The position numbers were made by a program, and so were the translations under genes. Shown in pieces: positions 29,799 to 37,298 of a stretch of 64,000 nucleotides of DNA. The stretch comes from Methyloligella sp. GL2 (lineage in GTDB: Bacteria > Pseudomonadota > Alphaproteobacteria > Rhizobiales > Methyloligellaceae), in the NCBI RefSeq assembly GCF_013341275.1, contig NZ_CP054476.1:1377501-1441500 (forward strand), in the 5' to 3' direction. Numbering within the stretch: the stretch's first letter is position 1; each line of letters begins with the position of its first letter. The notes under the pieces were generated by a model. It was given only the letters and a program-made list of their open reading frames with translations. It ran no database searches and was not told the DNA's origin.

Positions 29799-30608
29799 AT
29801 GCTCAATACCATCTTCGCCTCGCGGCCTGAGGAGAGCAGCGTGAGGGAAAACCGCTGCGACGGTCCTATGTCCGATTGTCCCGCCATCTATATCCGAGAC
29901 CTCAAGCTGGCCTATGGCGGGCACGTTATTTTCGAGGGGCTCGATCTCGATATCGAAGCGGGACGGTTCACCACGCTTCTGGGAACCAGCGGCGTCGGCA
30001 AGAGCAGCTTGCTGAAAATCGTCGCCGGGCTGCAGGCGCCGACCGGCGGCACGATCGCGGCATCCGACGGCAAGCCGATCTCGCATCGCATCGCCTATAT
30101 GGGGCAGCAGGATTTGCTGTTCCCGTGGCTGAGCGTGGTCGAGAACGTGATGCTCGGCTCACGCCTGCGCGGCGATCGGCGCGACCCCGATCGCGCGATG
30201 CACATGCTGGAACAGGTGGGGTTGGCCGATCGGCGCGATGCATTGCCGAGCCAGCTCTCCGGCGGTATGCGGCAGCGAACGGCGATCGCCCGGACGCTCT
30301 ATGAGAGCCGGCCGATCGTGCTGATGGACGAGCCGTTTTCCGCGCTCGACACCTTCACGCGTTCGAAGGTGCAGGAGCTTGCCGCCGAGACCCTGGCGGA
30401 GCGCACCGTGCTTTTGATCACCCACGATCCTCTGGAGGCCTGCCGACTGGGGCACAGGCTTTTCGTGCTCTCCGGCTCGCCGGCCAAGCTGAGCCCGCCG
30501 ATCAGCGTGCCCGGCTGTCCGCCGCGCTCGCCGGAGGATCTTGGTTTGTTGGAAACCCAGGCAGAGCTGATGGGCACTTTGCTCGATGCACATACGGCGG
30601 CGGATTGA
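29799..30608 (+). CDS. ABC transporter ATP-binding protein (ThiZ-like)
   Basis: This is a 269-residue importer ATPase. Walker A GTSGVGKSS (about 63), Q-loop MGQQDLLFPW (about 102), signature LSGGMRQRTAIARTL (about 150), Walker B IVLMDEPFSALD (about 171) and the switch His in LLITHDPLEA are all intact. The start is ambiguous. ATG 29799 has GAGGGAG 11 nt upstream; GTG 29841 has GGAGAG 4 nt upstream; ATG 29868 is nearest the conserved region, which begins YIRDLKLAYGG. It belongs to the nitrate/taurine/thiamin-precursor subfamily, which agrees with its partner binding protein. Confidence 0.92.
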   Translation: MLNTIFASRPEESSVRENRCDGPMSDCPAIYIRDLKLAYGGHVIFEGLDLDIEAGRFTTLLGTSGVGKSSLLKIVAGLQAPTGGTIAASDGKPISHRIAYMGQQDLLFPWLSVVENVMLGSRLRGDRRDPDRAMHMLEQVGLADRRDALPSQLSGGMRQRTAIARTLYESRPIVLMDEPFSALDTFTRSKVQELAAETLAERTVLLITHDPLEACRLGHRLFVLSGSPAKLSPPISVPGCPPRSPEDLGLLETQAELMGTLLDAHTAAD

Positions 30609-30645
30609 TCGCGTATCGCCGTCGCAGCCGGAGGATAATTTCGCC

Positions 30646-31392
30646 ATGCGCAATGCCACCCGACCCTTTGTAACCGCCGCGGTGATGATCGCGCTCTGGT
30701 GGGCGATCGCCCATCTCTCCGGCCTGCCGGACTACATGCTTCCGAAGCCCGAGGAGGTCGCTGCGATCCTGCAGAAGAAATACGCCTTCCTATTCGAGCA
30801 TACGCTGGTGACGGTCTCGGAGATTCTGCTCGGCCTGTTATGTGGCACTGCGCTGGGCAGTCTCTGCGCCATATTGATGATGCTCTCGCCGGTGGTGCAA
30901 AGATGGCTGTCGCCGATCCTGGTGTTCAGCCAGGCCATGCCGGTCTTCGCCATCGCCCCGCTGCTCGTTCTGTGGTTCGGCTTCGGCATGTCGTCGAAGA
31001 TCGTGATGGCGGTGCTGATTATCTTCTTTCCCGTAGCGGCTGCCTTCTATGACGGTTTGCGGCGCACCGAGCCGGGCTGGCTGGAGCTCGCCCAGACGAT
31101 GAACACCTCGAAGCTCGGCATTCTGCTGCGCGTCCGGCTGCCCGCAGCCTTGCCGGCCTTCGGCTCGGGCTTGCGGGTTGCTGCGGCAGTCGCGCCGATC
31201 GGCGCTATCGTCGGTGAATGGGTCGGCTCCTCGGCCGGGCTCGGCTATGTGATGATGAATGCCAATGCCCAGGTGCGGACCGATGAGATGTTCGCCGCGC
31301 TCCTGATCCTATCCGCCGTCGCGCTGACCTTATGGGCGCTGGTGAATTTGATGCTGCGGCGCCTGTTGTTCTGGGCACCGGATTCTCATTAA
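30646..31392 (+). CDS. ABC transporter permease (ThiX-like)
   Basis: This 248-residue inner-membrane permease completes the importer. The ATG at 30646 follows GGAGGA by about 10 nt; an in-frame ATG at 30586 would overlap the ATPase gene by 23 nt. Six hydrophobic helices are visible, beginning PFVTAAVMIALWWAIAHL. The EAA coupling loop is recognisable in the segment ELAQTMNTSKLGILLRVRLPAALPAF (key residues around 31110-31155). It is the last gene of the plus-strand catabolic/uptake unit; no terminator is obvious before dusA. Confidence 0.92.
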   Translation: MRNATRPFVTAAVMIALWWAIAHLSGLPDYMLPKPEEVAAILQKKYAFLFEHTLVTVSEILLGLLCGTALGSLCAILMMLSPVVQRWLSPILVFSQAMPVFAIAPLLVLWFGFGMSSKIVMAVLIIFFPVAAAFYDGLRRTEPGWLELAQTMNTSKLGILLRVRLPAALPAFGSGLRVAAAVAPIGAIVGEWVGSSAGLGYVMMNANAQVRTDEMFAALLILSAVALTLWALVNLMLRRLLFWAPDSH

Positions 31393-31564
31393 GCCTGACG
31401 CGTGTCTTCAGCGTATGCGGCTTCACGCGTGCGGGCCCCGGCCAATTCGGCTAGAGATACCCCTGGACAAGGCGCCCGGTTGCGGCGTACCCCGCGAAGG
31501 CGCGGCCCGTGAAGGCTTTGCCCCGAGTGCACGATCCGATCTCTTCAGCAGATGGCCTTGAGCT

Positions 31565-32572
31565 TTGGAGCAGCAGAGTAAAACATTTTCCGTGGCGCCG
31601 ATGATGGAGTGGACGGACCGGCATTGCCGGTACTTCCTACGCCTGATCTCTTCGCGCGCGCTGCTCTATACCGAGATGGTCACCGCCGATGCGGTGCTGC
31701 ATGGCGACAAGCTGCGGCTGCTGGGGTTCGATCCGGATGAGCACCCGGTGGCGCTGCAGCTTGGCGGCAGCGAGCCGGAGAGATTAGCCCGTGCCGCTGC
31801 GATCGGCGAAGCCTTTGGCTATGACGAGATCAATCTGAATGTCGGCTGCCCGTCGGATCGGGTGCAGTCGGGCCGGTTCGGCGCCTGCCTGATGGCGGAG
31901 CCCGATCTCGTGGCCGATTGTGTCTTCGCCATGGCGGCGAAGGTCTCCGTGCCGGTCACGGTGAAGTGCCGCATCGGCATCGACGAGCAGGATGCCGAAG
32001 AAGATCTCAACCGCTTCATCGACCGGGTGGCCGAGACCGGCTGCAAGAGCTTCACGGTCCATGCCCGCAAGGCCTGGCTGCAGGGCCTCAGCCCGAAGGA
32101 GAACCGGGACGTGCCGCCGCTCGATTACGCCCGCGTCTACCGGCTGAAGGCGCGGCGGCCGGAGCTTGAGATCGCCATCAATGGCGGTATCGACACTATT
32201 GCCGCGGCGGAAGCCCATCTGACCCATGTCGATGGAGTGATGCTCGGCCGCGCCGCCTATCACAATCCCTATCTCCTCGCCGAGGTGGATCGCGTCTTCT
32301 ATGGCGAGACCGCGCCGGCGCGCTCGCGCGTCGAGGTGCTGGAGGCTTTCATGGGGTACGCGGAAGCCGAGCTTGCTCGCGGTATCCGGCTGCAGCAGCT
32401 CACCCGGCATATCCTTGGGCTGTTTCACGGCCAGCCGAAAGCGCGGGCCTTCCGCCGGCTGATCGCCGAGCGCGCGCATCTGGACGGCGCCGGGCTCGAA
32501 GTGCTGGACGAGGCGATCTCGATGATGCGTGGCGTGGAGCAAACGCCGGCTGAGGTCATCGCGGCGGAGTAG
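31565..32572 (+). CDS. dusA: tRNA-dihydrouridine synthase A
   Basis: This is a 335-residue flavoprotein that reduces uridines in the tRNA D-loop. It aligns by eye with DusA from its first residues: FSVAPMMEWTDRHCRYFLR, then LLYTEMVTADAVLHGD, LQLGGSEP, EINLNVGCPSDRVQSGRFGA (catalytic Cys about 98), KCRIGID, FTVHARKAWLQGLSPKENR and the phosphate-binding INGGI / DGVMLGRAAYHNPY. An in-frame stop at 31559-31561 leaves TTG 31565 as the only start giving the full N-terminus; GTG 31592 would cut into conserved sequence. No strong ribosome-binding site is seen. Confidence 0.95.
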   Translation: MEQQSKTFSVAPMMEWTDRHCRYFLRLISSRALLYTEMVTADAVLHGDKLRLLGFDPDEHPVALQLGGSEPERLARAAAIGEAFGYDEINLNVGCPSDRVQSGRFGACLMAEPDLVADCVFAMAAKVSVPVTVKCRIGIDEQDAEEDLNRFIDRVAETGCKSFTVHARKAWLQGLSPKENRDVPPLDYARVYRLKARRPELEIAINGGIDTIAAAEAHLTHVDGVMLGRAAYHNPYLLAEVDRVFYGETAPARSRVEVLEAFMGYAEAELARGIRLQQLTRHILGLFHGQPKARAFRRLIAERAHLDGAGLEVLDEAISMMRGVEQTPAEVIAAE

Positions 32573-32616
32573 TTCCGGTTTCTGTCGGGCAGGGTGTACC
32601 CCTTCTCACCGTCGTC

Positions 32617-32775
32617 ATGCCCGGACTTGATCCGGGCATCCACGCCGTTCCCTCTCGGCGCAGTGTGGCGTTTGCTCTTCTGACTCCAGCGCAAACTGCT
32701 AGGTCACGGCATGGACCCCCGGGTCAAGCCCGGGGGTGACGAAGGAGGATGAGGCTTGTCCGGGCATGACAGGAG
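32617..32775. repeat. Copies of a short palindromic intergenic repeat
   Basis: ATGCCCGGA-CTTGA-TCCGGGCAT (32617-32639) is a 9-bp hairpin flanked by GTC. An inverted relative lies at 32715-32737 (ACCCCCGGG-TCAAG-CCCGGGGGT), and a partial third copy (TTGTCCGGGCATGAC) near 32756. Loops CTTGA/TCAAG are reverse complements, so the copies are in opposite orientation. This is a REP-like element between dusA and a membrane-protein gene. The rest of the 269-bp gap holds no gene. Confidence 0.8.
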
Positions 32776-32841
32776 AGGATGAGGAGGGCCGTCTTCTCTC
32801 ACGTTCGGCATGACGACGGAGAACGTCGTGCCGCCGGCTGC

Positions 32842-33444
32842 CTACCCCGCATCCCCCGCAGGCGCTTTCGGTTTCAGCCCGAGCAGCGCCTGGATGTCGA
32901 GAAAGCGGGAGGTCTTGGCGCAATAGGCGTCATAGGTCGCGCCGTAGAGCTTGCGCAGCCAAAGCTCCTCGGTCAGCGCCATCTGCACATAGGCGGCGCT
33001 CATCACCACGCAGAGCACGATGGTGAGATAGGAGTTGGCGAAGATCGCCAGGCCGATCAGCCCCAGGATCGAGAAGGTATATTGCGGGTTGCGGCTGATA
33101 TTGTAGAGCCCGCCGGTCACCAGCCCGTCGGAGCCGCAATAGGTGTTGCCGAGGCCGAGATTGAAATAGCCGGCGATGCAGATGCCGAAGCCGGCGACGA
33201 AAAGCGGCACGCCGATGAAGAAACGGGTTTCGTTCAGCAGCGGCACCGCGTTCCAATCGAGAAGACCGGTGGCGAAGGTCAGCACCATGCCGCCGCGGAA
33301 CAGCGTCCAGAAGGTACGGCTCTGCCAGGAGCCGGGCTCCGGCGCGGGCCAGAGCCGGAACTCCGGCACGAGCTGCGTGGCGAGCAGCAGCGCGTTGAGC
33401 GTTAGCCCGAAGATCAAGCCGATGGCAAAAATCAGTTCCGTCAT
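32842..33444 (-). CDS. Isoprenylcysteine/phospholipid methyltransferase-like membrane protein
   Basis: This 200-residue integral membrane protein has about five helices (ELIFAIGLIFGLTLNALLLA at the N-terminus). The C-terminal half has the methyltransferase-like signature GLVTGGLYNISRNPQYTFSILGLIGLAIFANS (key RNPQY at about 118) followed by EELWLRKLYGATYDAYCAKTSR (key EE at about 160). This is the SAM-binding pattern of the ICMT/PEMT family, with the usual RHP changed to RNP. Such proteins methylate lipids or small hydrophobic molecules. The substrate is unknown. Confidence 0.8.
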   Translation of the reverse strand: MTELIFAIGLIFGLTLNALLLATQLVPEFRLWPAPEPGSWQSRTFWTLFRGGMVLTFATGLLDWNAVPLLNETRFFIGVPLFVAGFGICIAGYFNLGLGNTYCGSDGLVTGGLYNISRNPQYTFSILGLIGLAIFANSYLTIVLCVVMSAAYVQMALTEELWLRKLYGATYDAYCAKTSRFLDIQALLGLKPKAPAGDAG

Positions 33445-33501
33445 CTTACCGGCGAACCAAGCAGACTCGGTTTACAGATTTGCGACGGCGCCGCGCCGCC
33501 C

Positions 33502-35001
33502 TCAGATCTTCTGATTATACGCACCAACCTCCGGTTGTTGCGAGAGCACATCGTCGATCTCCTTGAAGATCGCGCGCATATTCTCTTCCGAGGTCGGGCT
33601 CTCCACCACCACGACAAGCTCCGGCTTGTTGGAGGAGGCGCGCACCAATCCCCAGGTGCCGTCCTCCAGCACGATGCGGATGCCGTTGACGGTGATCAGC
33701 TCGGCGATCTTCTGCCCGGCGAGGGTGCCGCCCTCGGCCGCCAGATCCTGGAAGTGCTTCACGATACGATCGACGACGTCATACTTCTTCTCGTCGTCGC
33801 AATGGGGCGACATGGTCGGCGATTGCCAGGTCTGGGGCAGGTCTTGGCGGATCTCGGCGAGGGTCTTGTCGGCATTGCGATCCATCATGTCGAGGATGGC
33901 GATGGCCGAGACCAGCCCGTCGTCGAAGCCGCGCCCGATGGGCGGGTTGAAGAAGAAATGGCCGGATTTCTCGAAGCCGACCAGGGCGCCGGTCTCGTGG
34001 CTGTAGCGCTTGATGTAGGAGTGGCCGGTCTTCCAATAGGCGGTCTTGGCGCCGTGCTCCTTCAGCACCGGGTCGGTGAGGAACAGGCCGGTCGATTTCA
34101 CGTCGACGACGAAATGAGCATCCTTGTGCAGGGCGGAGATATCGCGGGCGAGGATCACGCCGACCTTGTCGGCGAAGATCTCCTGGCCTTCATTGTCGAC
34201 CACGCCGCAGCGATCGCCGTCGCCGTCGAAGGCAAGCCCCAGATCGGCGTTGTGCTCCAGCACGCAGTCGCGGGTCGCATGCAGCATGCCGAGATCTTCC
34301 GGGTTCGGGTTATGGGCCGGGAAGCTGTGGTCGAGATCGCAATTCAGCGGGATCACCTCGCAGCCGAGCTTCTCCAGCACTTGCGGGGCGAAGGCGCCGG
34401 CGGTGCCGTTGCCGCAGGAGACCACGACCTTCATCTTGCGGGTGAACGGCGCGCGGTCGGTGAGGTCCGCCATATAGCGCTCCGGGATGTCGGGCACGTA
34501 GGTGTAGGCGCCGCCGCCCGGGGTGGGCAGCTCGCCTTCCAGCACCAGCTGCTTCAGCTCGGCCATGTCGTCGGGGGCGAAGGTGAGGGGGCGCTCCAGC
34601 CCCATCTTGATGCCGGTCCAGCCATTGTCGTTATGGCTGGCGGTGACCATGGCGACGCCTTCCACCTCCAGCTCGAACTGGGCGAAATAGGCCATGGGCG
34701 AAAGCGCCAGGCCGATATCGTAGACATGGGCGCCGCCGGCCATCAGCCCGTCCATCAGCGCGGCCTTGATGGCCGAGGAATAGGAGCGGTAGTCGTGCCC
34801 CACCACGATGCGGGCCGGCACGCCGCGGCGCTTCATCAGCGCGGCAAGCCCCAAACCCACCGCCTGGATCCCCATCAGGTTGATCTCTTTTTCGAATAGC
34901 CAGCGGGCGTCATATTCGCGGAAGCCGGTGCGCTTCACGAAAGGAAGCCGTTCGAAGTCGAGCGTGTTGGCGACGAGGTCTTGGCGTGGCTTTGGAAACA
35001 T
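33502..35001 (-). CDS. Phosphomannomutase/phosphoglucomutase
   Basis: This 499-residue alpha-D-phosphohexomutase moves phosphate between C1 and C6 of mannose or glucose, feeding GDP-mannose or UDP-glucose pools for glycans. I place the start at ATG 35001, with AAGGGGG just upstream, rather than the longer open frame to 35091. The active-site phosphoserine loop is TASHNDNGWTG (about 124), metal loop FDGDGDRCG (about 256), sugar loop GFEKSGHFFF (about 345) and a C-terminal phosphate-binding region (RASSNKPELVVVVE). Glu to Phe-Glu-Lys in the sugar loop is a slight variant of GEMSGH. It is monocistronic. Confidence 0.93.
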   Translation of the reverse strand: MFPKPRQDLVANTLDFERLPFVKRTGFREYDARWLFEKEINLMGIQAVGLGLAALMKRRGVPARIVVGHDYRSYSSAIKAALMDGLMAGGAHVYDIGLALSPMAYFAQFELEVEGVAMVTASHNDNGWTGIKMGLERPLTFAPDDMAELKQLVLEGELPTPGGGAYTYVPDIPERYMADLTDRAPFTRKMKVVVSCGNGTAGAFAPQVLEKLGCEVIPLNCDLDHSFPAHNPNPEDLGMLHATRDCVLEHNADLGLAFDGDGDRCGVVDNEGQEIFADKVGVILARDISALHKDAHFVVDVKSTGLFLTDPVLKEHGAKTAYWKTGHSYIKRYSHETGALVGFEKSGHFFFNPPIGRGFDDGLVSAIAILDMMDRNADKTLAEIRQDLPQTWQSPTMSPHCDDEKKYDVVDRIVKHFQDLAAEGGTLAGQKIAELITVNGIRIVLEDGTWGLVRASSNKPELVVVVESPTSEENMRAIFKEIDDVLSQQPEVGAYNQKI

Positions 35002-35207
35002 TCTGCCCCCTTTGACGTGGCGGATGAGCGGTGCGCCGGGTCTCCGGCGCCCCACGAGGAATGATGCGGGCCCGGCTCGGGTTCCGGGCATGGCCTAGAT
35101 GCGCAACTGTCATAGACCGCAGCTGGTATATAACAGAGCACATGGCGAGAGCGTGTCAGCAAATGACAGCTGCGCTGGCGATTTTAGGATTTTAAGGAGC
35201 CCGTTGC

Positions 35208-35603
35208 ATGTTCAGCTACATGATGATCGGCAGCAACGACCTTGCGCGCTCGATTGCGTTCTATGATCCCGTGATGGAAGTGCTCGGACATCCGCGCATC
35301 TATCTGGAGGAAACCGACGGGGCGATGTGGGGGAAGCCCGATCCCGGACCGCATATCATGCTGGCAACGCCGTTCGACGAAAAGCCTGCGACGGTCGGCA
35401 ACGGCATGATGATCTCCTTCCTGGCGGAGAGCCGGGCGATGGTGGACCGGTTCTACGAGGCGGCGCTGGCGAATGGCGGTTCGGACGAGGGGCCGCCGGG
35501 CCTGCGGCTCTATTACGGGCCGAGCTTCTACGCCGCCTATGTCCGGGACCCGGACGGCAACAAGCTCAATGCGGTTTGCTACGAGGCGGAAGAGGAGGAG
35601 TGA
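35208..35603 (+). CDS. VOC (glyoxalase-like) family protein
   Basis: This 131-residue single-domain protein shows the vicinal-oxygen-chelate fold: MFSYMMIGSNDLARSIAFYDPVMEVLGH at the start (first beta-alpha unit) and YAAYVRDPDGNKLNAVCYEAEE at the end, the usual closing strand with the Asp-Pro-Asp-Gly-Asn turn. A strong AAGGAG precedes the ATG. Proteins of this size act as glyoxalase-type lyases, isomerases or antibiotic/thiol-binding proteins. The specific role is unknown. Confidence 0.88.
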   Translation: MFSYMMIGSNDLARSIAFYDPVMEVLGHPRIYLEETDGAMWGKPDPGPHIMLATPFDEKPATVGNGMMISFLAESRAMVDRFYEAALANGGSDEGPPGLRLYYGPSFYAAYVRDPDGNKLNAVCYEAEEEE

Positions 35604-35624
35604 ACAGATAAGGCGCGCGGCAGG

Positions 35625-36203
35625 TCAGCGGGTCAGCACCAGCTCGCCATTCTCGATCTGAAAGCGCTTGAGCTTGCCCAGGAAGCTCATACCGAGCAGG
35701 TTGGCGTGCAGCCGGCCGCGCTCGGCGACGGCGGCGGGCACGTCATAGAGGACGATGCCGCCCAGGGCGATCTTCTTCAGCTTCACCGGTGCCACGGCGG
35801 CGACGCCGTTGGCGGTCTGGGCCCGCCCGGAGAAGTCGAGGCTTTGCGGCGAGAGGCCGGCGCGGCGGGCATCCTCGTAAGTGAGCACCACCAGCGAGGC
35901 GCCGGTATCCACCATCACATCGATGAAGCGTCCGTTGATGGCGGCCTTGGTGGCGTAATGGCCGCTGCGGTCGCGCGGGATGCGGACCATATTGGAGAAG
36001 CCGCTAGAGGCCGGTTCGGGTGCTTTTGCCTCCTGCTGCCACAGATCGGTCAGCGTGGCGGAAGGCGAGACCAGGCGTCCCAGATCTTCGGCGAAGTAGA
36101 TCGCTACGCCGACAGCGACAGCCGCGCCGGTCCAGGTGAGGCTCTGCAGGATCAGATGGCGGGTGCCGGTGCTCAATCGCGGTCTCCGGGCCTCGTCGGC
36201 CAA
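35625..36203 (-). CDS. Membrane-anchored retropepsin-like aspartic protease (TIGR02281 type), copy 1
   Basis: The product has 192 residues. One membrane helix at about 20-38 (SLTWTGAAVAVGVAIYFAED) anchors a periplasmic domain with the single-lobe aspartic protease pattern: HYATKAAINGRFIDVMVDTGASLVVL (catalytic Asp in DTGAS about 105) and LLGMSFLGKLKRFQIENGELVL (second conserved LLGMSFL). As a single-lobe enzyme it must dimerise. It is paired with a similar gene immediately upstream (46-bp gap). Confidence 0.85.
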   Translation of the reverse strand: MADEARRPRLSTGTRHLILQSLTWTGAAVAVGVAIYFAEDLGRLVSPSATLTDLWQQEAKAPEPASSGFSNMVRIPRDRSGHYATKAAINGRFIDVMVDTGASLVVLTYEDARRAGLSPQSLDFSGRAQTANGVAAVAPVKLKKIALGGIVLYDVPAAVAERGRLHANLLGMSFLGKLKRFQIENGELVLTR

Positions 36204-36248
36204 GGCATCTGCGGCGCAAAACTGCAGCTCAAGTTCAGCCGCGCAAGC

Positions 36249-36953
36249 TTAGCCGCGCAAGGTCAGGTAATCGCCGGAAAACTCATAAGAGCGAAGCCGG
36301 CTTAAGAAACTCATACCGAGTAGGCTCTCCGACAGCCCGCCGCCCTTGCGGGTGACGAGGGCTGAAACGTCGCTGCGGGTGAGCGGGCCGATCTTGATCT
36401 CGCCGATACGCACCCGTGCCGCCATGGTAGTGCCGTTGGCGGTCATCACCGGGATATTGTAGCGGAGCGATTTGGTATCGATGCCGATCGCCTTGGCGTC
36501 GCCCTGGGTCAGCACCACGGTGGTGGCGCCGGTATCGACGATCATGGTGATCGACTTGCCGTCGACATCGGCTTCGGCGGTGAAATGGCCGCCGAGACGC
36601 CGGGTGAGCTTCACCTCGGCCTCGCCGGAGGCGCTCTGCTCCACCACCATGCCGCGGCCCGGGATCAGCTCGCTGGCCACCCGGTCGGCGATCGGCATCA
36701 GCTCGCCGCGATAGGCGTAGAGCGTGACGAGGCCGAGGCCTATGGCCGCCCAGGTGACGATGTCGCGGAGCATCTGTCCGGCCCGGCCGCCATAGCTTCC
36801 GAGCAGACCGCCGCCGAGATAGACCAACAAGGCCGCGCCGAACACGACGAAGCCGAAGGTCTCGGCATCCAGGCTGGCGATGGTGCCGGAATCGTTGGCC
36901 ACGAGGAGAATGCCGCCAAGCGCCAGGATGAAAAGTGCAAGCCAGGTGGACAC
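36249..36953 (-). CDS. Membrane-anchored retropepsin-like aspartic protease (TIGR02281 type), copy 2
   Basis: The product has 234 residues with three membrane helices in the first 90 (for example TWLALFILALGGILLVAN and GFVVFGAALLVYLGGGLLG). The periplasmic protease lobe follows: GHFTAEADVDGKSITMIVDTGATTVVL (catalytic Asp in DTGAT about 143) and LLGMSFLSRLRSYEFSGDYLTL. It shares the core with the downstream copy but has a different membrane portion, so the pair looks like an old tandem duplication, not a recent one. Hetero-dimerisation of the lobes is conceivable. Function in alphaproteobacteria is poorly defined. Confidence 0.85.
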   Translation of the reverse strand: MSTWLALFILALGGILLVANDSGTIASLDAETFGFVVFGAALLVYLGGGLLGSYGGRAGQMLRDIVTWAAIGLGLVTLYAYRGELMPIADRVASELIPGRGMVVEQSASGEAEVKLTRRLGGHFTAEADVDGKSITMIVDTGATTVVLTQGDAKAIGIDTKSLRYNIPVMTANGTTMAARVRIGEIKIGPLTRSDVSALVTRKGGGLSESLLGMSFLSRLRSYEFSGDYLTLRG

Positions 36954-36985
36954 GGGGGAGGGCTGCCTTTCTCAGATCTTCGGGG

Positions 36986-37180
36986 TCACGGCTTTTCCGC
37001 CGCTTTCATCGTCTTCAGCCGTTCCGGCAGGCGCGCCATGATCGCGCGGCGCTCGTCGTCGGTCAGCCGGATCCAGCTTGCGATCTCCGCAATGCTTCTG
37101 CCGCAGCCGCGGCACATCTCGGTCTCCTCGTCGATCTCGCAGACGCTGATACAGGGTGTTTCCACGAAGATCGCATCCAA
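36986..37180 (-). CDS. DUF1289 small cysteine-rich protein
   Basis: This small protein of about 60 residues carries the DUF1289 pattern TPCISVCEIDEETEMCRGCG followed by RSIAEIASWIRLTDDERRAIM. Four cysteines probably bind a metal. The start is uncertain: the frame remains open upstream into the histidine-kinase gene, but typical family members are short, so I favour TTG 37180 or GTG 37165. It lies between the retropepsin genes and the histidine-kinase gene, all on the minus strand. Confidence 0.75.
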   Translation of the reverse strand: MDAIFVETPCISVCEIDEETEMCRGCGRSIAEIASWIRLTDDERRAIMARLPERLKTMKAAEKP

Positions 37181-37298
37181 CCGTTGAGAGGAAAACCGGC
37201 CTCGCCCGCAGCCGAACGGTTTGCCGGCGGCGCGCGGAGGCTCGCCATTATTTAGGGGGTCGAAGCCGCAAGAACAATTGTGGGGCGTTCGGGGTGCC

